Shown here: piece by piece, positions 35,229 to 42,617 of the stretch
Position numbering within the stretch: the stretch's first letter is position 1
How the letters are laid out: each line of letters opens with the position of its first letter
IMG/VR virus record: IMGVR_UViG_3300009149_000001
Location: 1 to 64,000 of that record
Strand: one strand, 5' to 3'
DNA length: 64,000 bases
From: a virus
Notes under the pieces: generated by a model
Told to the model about the DNA's origin: nothing
Databases searched by the model: none
What the model saw: only the letters and a program-made list of their open reading frames with translations
Translations under genes and position numbers: made by a program

Positions 35229-36125
35229 TTATATCACCTTTGTTATCCAACAAATTTTACATGCGGGTCGTTTTACGACCGACAACTTGTCAGTTATACT
35301 ATCGAATGGAATCCACGCTTGAAATTCCTCATTCCATACAGACCGAAATCTGAATTCATAAGAAAGACCAATGTCGCCTGCGGACAGGGATGTGGCTCCA
35401 TGATATTTACCCTTAACACGAATGTGATTTATAGGTTCACGGACCAACAGGACTTCGGTGACATCGCCATCGAGTGCAAGTTCGTCGCTTGGATGTTCTG
35501 TGTTAAGTGGGATTCGTTCACCAGCTTCTAATTTTCTTTGCTGGGACTTTGCAACTTGTTCTACAAAAGATGCTGTGTATAAATAAGGTACGCCAAACAT
35601 GTCAGTCCATGTTCCTTCTGCTGCTGCTATACCTTCGAAGGTTTGATCCTCCATGTTTAATGAAATGTCTAAATTAAATTTACCTGCTATCTCTTGTTGT
35701 TGTGTCTTATCAAGATCTGAGAATTTAGCTGTGTTAGGATTCTTACCTGGTTTCCAAAACACCCAACCATGTGTTGCTTCACCAAATAATGATTTATCAA
35801 AGACGTTTGGGATCTTTCTAATAATCCAATCACCTGTTAGTTTCTCACCATTCATTGTGACTTTAAAATGTTTATCTGTTTCTTCTAAGACAGTTAAATC
35901 ACCTTTGTCTAATATTGAATAGATACCATCTGCTGTGTCACCTTCAAAGCTCATCCACGATTCAGATCTAGTATCCTCTGACTTTAACCCAAAGAGGCGA
36001 GTTGTATTTGGATTATCACTTAAGGTGGCCATTAAGCCTGTCTTTGAAAATTCAAAGAACTGTAATTTATCATCTCCAAAAGAAAGCTGATATTTATCGT
36101 CTATTTCATGTACGACAAATTTCAT
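35229..36125 (-). CDS. Prohead-protease-like protein with N-terminal LigD-phosphoesterase-like domain
   Basis: 298 residues. The C-terminal half (about 170-298) resembles capsid maturation proteases: NTEHPS near 210, VTEVLLVREPINHIRVKG, GLSYEFRF and a terminal SVVKRPA, fitting position before the scaffold. The N-terminal 130 residues follow the LigD 3'-phosphoesterase layout: FVVHEIDD at the start, FEGDTADGIYSILDKGD near 60, FKVTMNGEKLTGDWIIRKI near 87, GWVFWKPG near 120. The catalytic His and Asp of active LigD phosphoesterases are not all present, so this domain may be structural. Confidence 0.65.
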   Translation of the reverse strand: MKFVVHEIDDKYQLSFGDDKLQFFEFSKTGLMATLSDNPNTTRLFGLKSEDTRSESWMSFEGDTADGIYSILDKGDLTVLEETDKHFKVTMNGEKLTGDWIIRKIPNVFDKSLFGEATHGWVFWKPGKNPNTAKFSDLDKTQQQEIAGKFNLDISLNMEDQTFEGIAAAEGTWTDMFGVPYLYTASFVEQVAKSQQRKLEAGERIPLNTEHPSDELALDGDVTEVLLVREPINHIRVKGKYHGATSLSAGDIGLSYEFRFRSVWNEEFQAWIPFDSITDKLSVVKRPACKICWITKVI

Positions 36126-36508
36126 ACTTGCTCATACTCCGTTAAGAATTGAAGATCATGGGGTAAAGTTGGATCAATAGGTAATAGATCAGATATTAAT
36201 TCCTCAACTATTGAGTTCTTAGAAAACTTGATTTCTTTATGTAATGTAATATAATCTATGATTGGTTCAATTCGATCACCATTAAAGATAAAATCCCAAT
36301 GAACTTCATATGTACCAGCTTCATCATCTTTATTGAAGGAATGTGTTGCGGTCCAACCCTTATCAGCTGTGCCGGGTTGTAACTCACGAACGATCTTTCC
36401 TTCTTTCATAAGTGTAACTGATTTAACTTTAACTAAGTCCTTTGCCTCAATATCGGCCTCGTCTAGAGAGGCTGAGAACTTGCAGAGTTTATTAGGATAT
36501 GTTTTCAT
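36122..36508 (-). CDS. Hypothetical head protein
   Basis: 128 residues, a beta-sandwich-like pattern (SVTLMKEGKIVRELQPG ... AGTYEVHWDFIFNGD) of bacterial-Ig type. It overlaps the protease start by 4 nt. May be a capsid accessory protein. Confidence 0.55.
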   Translation of the reverse strand: MKTYPNKLCKFSASLDEADIEAKDLVKVKSVTLMKEGKIVRELQPGTADKGWTATHSFNKDDEAGTYEVHWDFIFNGDRIEPIIDYITLHKEIKFSKNSIVEELISDLLPIDPTLPHDLQFLTEYEQV

Positions 36509-36635
36509 CTTTAGTATTTAATCCGATTATGGCAACAGCCGTTCGGATCGTACTTATAAGTTGCCTGGTCTGGATATCAAAGTGATGGACCATTAGGTTA
36601 AATCCAGTAATTCGAAGCGTGAAATTAAAATCATT

Positions 36636-36728
36636 TTATCGCTCAGTGACCTCAAACACACCCATTGCCTTTGGTTTACGCTTACTAGGAACTTTGTTTA
36701 CTAGTGGACAATTACAATCAGTTTCCAC
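36636..36728 (-). CDS. 30-residue ORF downstream of portal
   Basis: GTG start overlapping the portal stop by 11 nt; basic sequence with CNC near the N-terminus (ETDCNCPLVNKVPSKRKPKA). It is the only open frame in this gap. Moderate doubt. Confidence 0.35.
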   Translation of the reverse strand: METDCNCPLVNKVPSKRKPKAMGVFEVTER

Positions 36729-38259
36729 CACGTCTATCTCCTCGTGTGTTATTGTTACGATCTTTTTGACCTTGAGATTGTTGGTCACTAGTTGGTGAAT
36801 CTTGTTTCTCACCTTTAAGTCCTGCTGCTATATCTTTATTAGTTTGACCACTTTGGTCGGCTACGCCTGCACCTGGGTTTTGTGTATCTTCAATCCATGT
36901 CTTCAAGTCTTCTTCTTGTTCTTCAGTAAGTGGATCTTTACCCATTACAGCTCTAATTTCAGATGTAGTAAATGATTTAGTGACTTGCATAGTTGCTGCA
37001 ATCTTTGCTAATTCTGTTCTATCTTTATCTAAGATGAGTCTAGTTTTTAATACAAGTCGTTCTACAACTTCTTCTTTAATACCTGGTTCAATCATCTGAA
37101 CATGACGTCTAACTAGAGCTTCATATTCTTGTTTAATAGTATCAAGGTAAATTTCAGCACGAAGTGCTAAGAATGAGGATGCTTGGTTAAGTGATGTAAA
37201 ACCACCGCCACCTGAACCAGCCCCCATTAAATTAGGAGGAGTACCAGTTGGGCCACCAATTAGTTCGTTGATTTGATTAATGATAGGTGATGGGTCGTTA
37301 TAGTTAGAGCTCTTTGGTTCTACGTAGGTAATTTCGGTATTCATACCGGTAACAAAGCCTTGATCAGCTGATCTATATTGATTAACTGCAGCATATCCAT
37401 TAATGGCAGCCTCTGCTGCGGTTTTTGCGGCAGCTAGTTTTTCTGCATGAGTTCCTTGGAATTTAGATGGATCAAATGGTGTTAAGTCTAATTTATGGTG
37501 TTCTCTAGGCATTGCTCTATTTCTCCATACTTGGTCATTTTGAATCAAGATTTGTTTCCACATCAAGATACTAATCAAAGAATTAATAGGTGCTGTTGAC
37601 CAAACATTAAAAGTCCATCGTCCTAGGTTATCTCTAATCCAAGATCTTTTATTATCAAAGGATACATGGAATACTCTATCCCATCTTATAATTTGGGTTT
37701 TAACATCAATCTTACCATCTTGTTCATCTACTGCATAATATTTAGGATCACTTATAACAAAGTCTCCGCCAGTTTCACCAATTTGAGATCTCTTATCAAC
37801 TGCTGAGATAACAAACATTGGTAATGGTACAAGATCTTCAATTCCTTTACCGAATTTAATTTGATCTACGGCATCTCCGTACTTCCAGAGATCTTTTGTA
37901 TATCTATAAAATAATCGAGGACCATTAAGTTTTCTATGTAGAGCGTTTGCAACTTTCATTGCTTTTCTTTCTGATGGTGTTTCTACTTTATCATCAACAT
38001 CTTCAGGTCTTAATGTAAAGTCACCAACTGCTTTTTGAACCATGATTGCCATGAGTTCAATTGCTGAGAACAGTCTCTCGTCCCCATTTACTAGATTATC
38101 TGCAAGTGTATATCTGTCTTTTGAATTTCGTAAATCTTTGGCTTCGTTTAATCGCCCACCAATAATAGATGCTGCTGTGATTGCAATAGGCTCTGTGGGT
38201 TTAGTTGATCGATCTATAGGGTCTGTCCTAAATGCTGCTTTAATCCAATCTAAGTTCAT
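36718..38259 (-). CDS. Portal protein
   Basis: 513 residues adjacent to the large terminase. Contains a portal-like N-terminal wing, stem and crown region (FIVISAVDKRSQIGETGG-type beta core in the middle, QASSFLALRAEIYLDTIKQEYE near 360) and a disordered Gln/Asp-rich tail. The gene order TerL - portal - protease - scaffold - capsid is classic. Confidence 0.88.
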   Translation of the reverse strand: MNLDWIKAAFRTDPIDRSTKPTEPIAITAASIIGGRLNEAKDLRNSKDRYTLADNLVNGDERLFSAIELMAIMVQKAVGDFTLRPEDVDDKVETPSERKAMKVANALHRKLNGPRLFYRYTKDLWKYGDAVDQIKFGKGIEDLVPLPMFVISAVDKRSQIGETGGDFVISDPKYYAVDEQDGKIDVKTQIIRWDRVFHVSFDNKRSWIRDNLGRWTFNVWSTAPINSLISILMWKQILIQNDQVWRNRAMPREHHKLDLTPFDPSKFQGTHAEKLAAAKTAAEAAINGYAAVNQYRSADQGFVTGMNTEITYVEPKSSNYNDPSPIINQINELIGGPTGTPPNLMGAGSGGGGFTSLNQASSFLALRAEIYLDTIKQEYEALVRRHVQMIEPGIKEEVVERLVLKTRLILDKDRTELAKIAATMQVTKSFTTSEIRAVMGKDPLTEEQEEDLKTWIEDTQNPGAGVADQSGQTNKDIAAGLKGEKQDSPTSDQQSQGQKDRNNNTRGDRRGGN

Positions 38260-38261
38260 TT

Positions 38262-39821
38262 TTAAAATCTTCCCATATAATATGATTGCACACCATTAGT
38301 ACTCAAGCGTGCTTCCTCTTGTTCTCTACGTACAAACGATATAAGCTGTGCAGCGGTGTCAGCCATGTCTTTGGACCCAGTGCGAGGGTGATCCACTTTT
38401 TGATTCTTGATAAGGAGTAATTCGTAAAATTCTTTGAAGAGATATTTGGATCTGACGACAGTTGCACGTCCAAGGTATAAGTCGTTTCTTGCGATGATCC
38501 AATCTGACAAGTTGAGGACGTGGTGTTCTGTGCGGATTGAGTCCAATCGAACAAGATCAAGGAGGGTATTGTGCAGGTAAATGTCGTACACGTAGGAAGT
38601 GACAGGGAAGACGGCAATGAGTCGTTTGATGATGTCGGCAACGTCATTAGTATTTATTTCTTCGCCCTTGGCTGCCTTAAACACTGTGGAACCTATTATA
38701 CGGACAGAATCATCTTGAGCATGATATCCTATTGATAATCCAAAAGCATCGTTCTTAATGGCAGGATCTACTGCTATATACCAATCTGTGTAATCTGGGT
38801 AAAGTCTTAGATCTAAACGAGATTCGTCAATTAGGGGGATAAATCCTTCTCTTGATTTAGGATCTGGTTCTCCTATGAATAAGTTGGTTAAAAAGAAGTC
38901 TTTCTCGATCTCCTCAAGTATTGCAGGATTGAAGAATGCCTCCTGCTCTAATGATGGGTTCGCACCAAAATCCCTGTCGAACGAAATAGGGTCTCTCTTT
39001 CTCTCAGCTGCGAGCGTTACTTTATCCATGTTAGGATTAAGATCCCATGTTGCTTTCCAAATTGGAATGCACCAAGCCCATTTCTCTTCTACAGCTTGAG
39101 CATGCAATGTTGTGATGAAATCTCCTTTATATTGGGGGGATGAAATAGCAACTCTAACATTCTCATTCCATTTAGTAAAAGTACCTGTGGATTTGGATAA
39201 TTTGAAGTAAACCTCTTTTGGACCATTACGAGCTGAATTATCTTGAAATGATGAAACTTCGTCTGCAACAAAGGATTTAATTGTTCTTCCTACGTTACCG
39301 CCTGTACTGCTACCTAAAGCCTTTAAGGTAATGTATTTAGGGAATTTAATGGTGTTATAGGTAGCTGTAGGGTTTAATGACATAAAGTATGGTGAATCCA
39401 TGATAAGTTCCTTTCCTCTTCTAAAGACTGTATCTAAGGCCTGAGTTTCGTTAGGTGCTACATTAACACACATGATTTCAGAGTTCTTTGCAATACCATA
39501 GTGTTCTTGAGGATTATCTAGAAATTCCAACCGTGCGATCTCATATAGACTAATACATGCCGCAATTGTTGTTTTACCTCCTCTCATCCCTGAAACGAAA
39601 ACTAGTTCAGATTTAATACGTCGTCCAGTCTCATCAAACTTGTAAAATGAACGTAAAATCTCTTTTTGAGATTCCCAGAGTTCCATACCAACACCTGCTG
39701 GATCTTCAAAGAATGCTACTACATCATTTGACCATTCTAACTTCTTAATTAATTTTTCACCCAGTGACAGTTTCTCGTATAGAGAAACATCACAAGTAAT
39801 ATCAAGACGGGTTGTTGTCAA
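38262..39821 (-). CDS. terL: Terminase large subunit
   Basis: Packaging ATPase-nuclease of 519 residues. Walker A SGMRGGKTT near residue 78, Walker B FVADEVSSF near 187, and the nuclease Asp in YIAVDPAIKNDAFG near 347, with further acidic residues in SYVYDIYLHN and near KDMAD. Both domains look intact. The ATG overlaps the small-terminase gene by 20 nt. Confidence 0.95.
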   Translation of the reverse strand: MTTTRLDITCDVSLYEKLSLGEKLIKKLEWSNDVVAFFEDPAGVGMELWESQKEILRSFYKFDETGRRIKSELVFVSGMRGGKTTIAACISLYEIARLEFLDNPQEHYGIAKNSEIMCVNVAPNETQALDTVFRRGKELIMDSPYFMSLNPTATYNTIKFPKYITLKALGSSTGGNVGRTIKSFVADEVSSFQDNSARNGPKEVYFKLSKSTGTFTKWNENVRVAISSPQYKGDFITTLHAQAVEEKWAWCIPIWKATWDLNPNMDKVTLAAERKRDPISFDRDFGANPSLEQEAFFNPAILEEIEKDFFLTNLFIGEPDPKSREGFIPLIDESRLDLRLYPDYTDWYIAVDPAIKNDAFGLSIGYHAQDDSVRIIGSTVFKAAKGEEINTNDVADIIKRLIAVFPVTSYVYDIYLHNTLLDLVRLDSIRTEHHVLNLSDWIIARNDLYLGRATVVRSKYLFKEFYELLLIKNQKVDHPRTGSKDMADTAAQLISFVRREQEEARLSTNGVQSYYMGRF

Positions 39822-40338
39822 TCTTTCTTATAACATCTTTTAATGACACTGCAAACTTGCTCTTACATAAAGGACAAGAATCTTGCATAATTGTGCCAAC
39901 TAATTGATTATACTCAACATGCATGTTTTGTACGTTAATGTTACCATTGTCTTTGAATTCATTTTGTAATTTTTGTAAAGTCTCAGTATAGTGTCTAAGT
40001 TCAGCTAATGCTGATAAATATGTTTTGAGCATGATTGGATCTGGATTAGCTAGTATTTGTTGTTTAAGTATTTTCATAACTTCTTTTAGGTCATCTAGTC
40101 CTCCTATGACTTCACCTACTTTATCTACAATGTGATCAGTGATTTCAGAACGATCAGCTAATTGAATTGCGACTTGAGGTTTAACGTGATTGTTAATATG
40201 ATTACGCCATGAGTAGAGTTTACAATCTAACAGTTCTATACATTGAGATGATGTCTTACGTTTTTCTAGATAATCTATTTCAATGCCAGTAATGTCATCC
40301 ATTATACAGAGTTCACAGTTAATCGGTTTTATTGCCAT
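39802..40338 (-). CDS. Terminase small subunit-like protein
   Basis: 178 residues immediately upstream of TerL. Helical with a long central coiled coil (DHIVDKVGEVIGGLDDLKEVM), a Cys pair near each end (CELC and CPLCKSKF, perhaps a zinc site) and an N-terminal HTH-like part. Assigned by place and architecture. Confidence 0.7.
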   Translation of the reverse strand: MAIKPINCELCIMDDITGIEIDYLEKRKTSSQCIELLDCKLYSWRNHINNHVKPQVAIQLADRSEITDHIVDKVGEVIGGLDDLKEVMKILKQQILANPDPIMLKTYLSALAELRHYTETLQKLQNEFKDNGNINVQNMHVEYNQLVGTIMQDSCPLCKSKFAVSLKDVIRKIDNNPS

Positions 40339-40451
40339 TTTCCTTCCTTAAAGTATTGTTCTTGTTTGCAAGTGTTACATCTACGTTTGAATGATACAGT
40401 TCCGGAGACTTCAACAAATCTGTGGTCTTCTCCTCCCCAACACTTGGTCAT
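40329..40451 (-). CDS. Zinc-finger microprotein upstream of terminase
   Basis: 40 residues (MTKCWGGEDHRFVEVSG...RRCNTCKQEQYF). A CNTC knuckle and an earlier Cys/His could bind zinc. It overlaps the small-terminase start by 10 nt and has CATATATA just before its ATG. Confidence 0.5.
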   Translation of the reverse strand: MTKCWGGEDHRFVEVSGTVSFKRRCNTCKQEQYFKEGKWQ

Positions 40452-40573
40452 GATATATATGGTAGGATCCGGTTCAAGAAGGTTAAGGACCCTATACATC
40501 AACCCAAGGGAAAGTAGAATTAATCAGACGGTCATGGAATGTTTATGAAGTATAAAATCCTTATAGTAATCTC

Positions 40574-40699
40574 ATGTCAGAATTCACGAAAATTGCATTT
40601 CGATTAAATGATGGAACAGTAGCAGAGACAATGATGCCTATCGACAAAGTCGAAAAGATCATACTAAAAATTGGTCCTGAAAACTGTTGGATCGTATAA
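40574..40699 (+). CDS. Plus-strand small gene inside the minus-strand module
   Basis: 41 residues (MSEFTKIAFRLNDGTVAETMMP...). It has its own TATA (AGTATAAAATCC) about 21-25 nt before the ATG. It is the only plus-strand gene between 15 and 46 kb. It may be an independently expressed regulator. Confidence 0.5.
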   Translation: MSEFTKIAFRLNDGTVAETMMPIDKVEKIILKIGPENCWIV

Positions 40700-40738
40700 T
40701 CAAGCCCACCGCACACGTAATCTAGTGATTCTGGTATT

Positions 40739-41266
40739 TTATACTAAATCATCTACATCTACAACAGATAGGCCTCTTAGGTAAACCCATGTGAGTCCTT
40801 GTCTTGCCCAGATGTTTAATTTCTTAAATTTGCCTTCAATGTGGCGATCGTGTACTTCTGCTGTAGAGAAATTAAGCATAGTTCCTTTTTTATTACCAGT
40901 CCAGTCAGTATTACGTAATGCTACTTTGTGAGTAAGTTTTTTGTAAAGTAGTAATGAATGTGATCCTTCATGTGTTATTACTATGTAGTTTTGGCGTAAT
41001 ACCCTACGGAAAATGTCGGATATGATGTTAGTCCTTTTGTCCTCTAGGTATAGTTTTACTTTACCCATACCAGTTACACCACCAACACCTTCTTTACCGT
41101 CGAAGAAAGGATCTAGAGGTGCTGCTGAGGATGGATAGATATCCCATTCCCAATTTTTCCAATATAAGTAAAAGTCACCTGATTTATCAAGCATGTCGTA
41201 TATGAACATACCAATTAGGCGTTTGTATAATTCTTCGTTTAAGTTCTCAGTGTGAAATCTAATCAT
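40739..41266 (-). CDS. HExxH-containing protein
   Basis: 175 residues. VITHEGSHSLLL near residue 95 holds a HExxH motif. The rest (MFIYDMLDKSGDFYLYWKNWEWD, TWVYLRGLSVVDVDD) is not recognised. It overlaps another HExxH gene by 8 nt; the two may form a pair. Confidence 0.55.
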   Translation of the reverse strand: MIRFHTENLNEELYKRLIGMFIYDMLDKSGDFYLYWKNWEWDIYPSSAAPLDPFFDGKEGVGGVTGMGKVKLYLEDKRTNIISDIFRRVLRQNYIVITHEGSHSLLLYKKLTHKVALRNTDWTGNKKGTMLNFSTAEVHDRHIEGKFKKLNIWARQGLTWVYLRGLSVVDVDDLV

Positions 41267-41543
41267 AGTTCATCAACTTTATTATAAAATGGTCTTGTTC
41301 ACCAGAAGGGTCATGTTTATATTTATCAAGCCATAACTTTGTATATTCCCCATTTAGACCTAATAATGCCCAGTCAATTAATCCATGAATCCATTCGTGA
41401 ACAACAGTATCCATAACATCTTGAGTACCTTCCATCATGAAAGGTAAGTAGTAGGTGATTATTAAAGTATCTGGATTATAGTCTGCACGATGCTCTGCAG
41501 CTTCGCACAAATCTTTATCTATTACAAAATCCTCATAGAACAC
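41259..41543 (-). CDS. Small putative zinc metallopeptidase
   Basis: 94 residues. DTVVHEWIHGLIDWAL near residue 45 is a strong HExxH in a hydrophobic helix, as in SprT-like or minimal gluzincin folds; further acidic and His residues follow (CEAAEHRAD, EQDHF). Peptidase activity is inferred. Confidence 0.65.
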   Translation of the reverse strand: MFYEDFVIDKDLCEAAEHRADYNPDTLIITYYLPFMMEGTQDVMDTVVHEWIHGLIDWALLGLNGEYTKLWLDKYKHDPSGEQDHFIIKLMNYD

Positions 41544-41547
41544 GAAA

Positions 41548-41757
41548 TTACATTGATTTAGGAGACTTTAAAGCAGCGGGGCGGATCTCATAGATCCCTC
41601 TGGATGGTTTAAATATTAACTCATCATATTGGAGCTGATATAAAATAGTTGCAATATGACCAGAAGATCCAAACTTGGTTATTATTTCTTTATATAGTCT
41701 GGGCTTGACTTTGATAAAGTCTAAAAGTTGGGATTTGCGAGAAAGATGAGCGTCCAT
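41548..41757 (-). CDS. Small winged-helix protein
   Basis: 69 residues with a winged-helix pattern: LLDFIKVKPRLYKEIITKFG, HIATILYQLQYDELIFK, then a short wing GIYEI. May regulate the start of the virion module, being its second gene. Confidence 0.6.
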   Translation of the reverse strand: MDAHLSRKSQLLDFIKVKPRLYKEIITKFGSSGHIATILYQLQYDELIFKPSRGIYEIRPAALKSPKSM

Positions 41758-42510
41758 CTAGGCTAAGCCGCCAGGAATGTTATTGAACCTTTCGATAGCA
41801 ATACCATTTCTGACTGAATCCTTTACATCTTGTCTACAATGTTTAAGGATGTAGTTAATTGACTTTTGCCATTGGGGGCTGTCTTTAAATCTCACCTTAT
41901 ACCAATATTCGAGTTCAACGAATGTTTTATCCGAATGACCTGCAACTATTAGGTTTAGGTTGTTTAAAGTATTACGGTTGGCCTTTAGGGTTGTTTTCAT
42001 CTTTCTCCATGTATCAGAGAATTTAAGTTTACCATAGTCAGGAATGAGCTCTGGTTGATCAGTTAATAAACATCTTGATCTAAAGAAAGGCATATCAAAT
42101 TTAGTTGAATAATGGCCTTCTATCATGTCACAGTCCTTCATGCAGAGAGAGAGATTCTGTAATAGGACTCTATCAAAGTTAAAGTTATTTTTTGCAACAG
42201 CGGATGAAATGTCTTTTTTAGAAATGTGGTATTCAAAAGATTCTTTTTTATTGGTTACAATATCACGACGTGTAAAGCAAAAGCATATCATGAAATTTTG
42301 ATATGGATTAAAGTCTGAGGTTTCAATGTCCCAATAACCAATGTATCTAATACCGCGTTCTAAATATCTGACTTGAATGTCAGTTAATTTCTTTTTAAAT
42401 TTCTTTTCTAATATTCTACGATCTGCTTCAAATTTAAGTACACGTTTCTCATATGCTGATAAAAATAATCCTTCTTTACGTTTTTGTTTTAATTCTGATT
42501 CCAAAGACAT
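41758..42510 (-). CDS. DnaQ/RNase H-like 3'-5' exonuclease
   Basis: 250 residues. Exo I YWDIETSDF near residue 58, Exo II EGHYSTKFDMPFF near 130, and Exo III HCRQDVKDS near 226 give a DEDD set (His/Tyr replaced in part). The N-terminal 50 residues are basic and helical. It starts the leftward module; an A/T-rich promoter (TACTATTTAATTATTAAATT) lies directly before the ATG. Confidence 0.8.
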   Translation of the reverse strand: MSLESELKQKRKEGLFLSAYEKRVLKFEADRRILEKKFKKKLTDIQVRYLERGIRYIGYWDIETSDFNPYQNFMICFCFTRRDIVTNKKESFEYHISKKDISSAVAKNNFNFDRVLLQNLSLCMKDCDMIEGHYSTKFDMPFFRSRCLLTDQPELIPDYGKLKFSDTWRKMKTTLKANRNTLNNLNLIVAGHSDKTFVELEYWYKVRFKDSPQWQKSINYILKHCRQDVKDSVRNGIAIERFNNIPGGLA

Positions 42511-42617
42511 AATTTAATAATTAAATAGTACTATTAGTATTCTATGGATAGTCTAAAAAAAGGTTAAAATCCTTCTGACCATTTTGCAGTAAATGTAGAC
42601 TGTGTTGAGATATTTAA

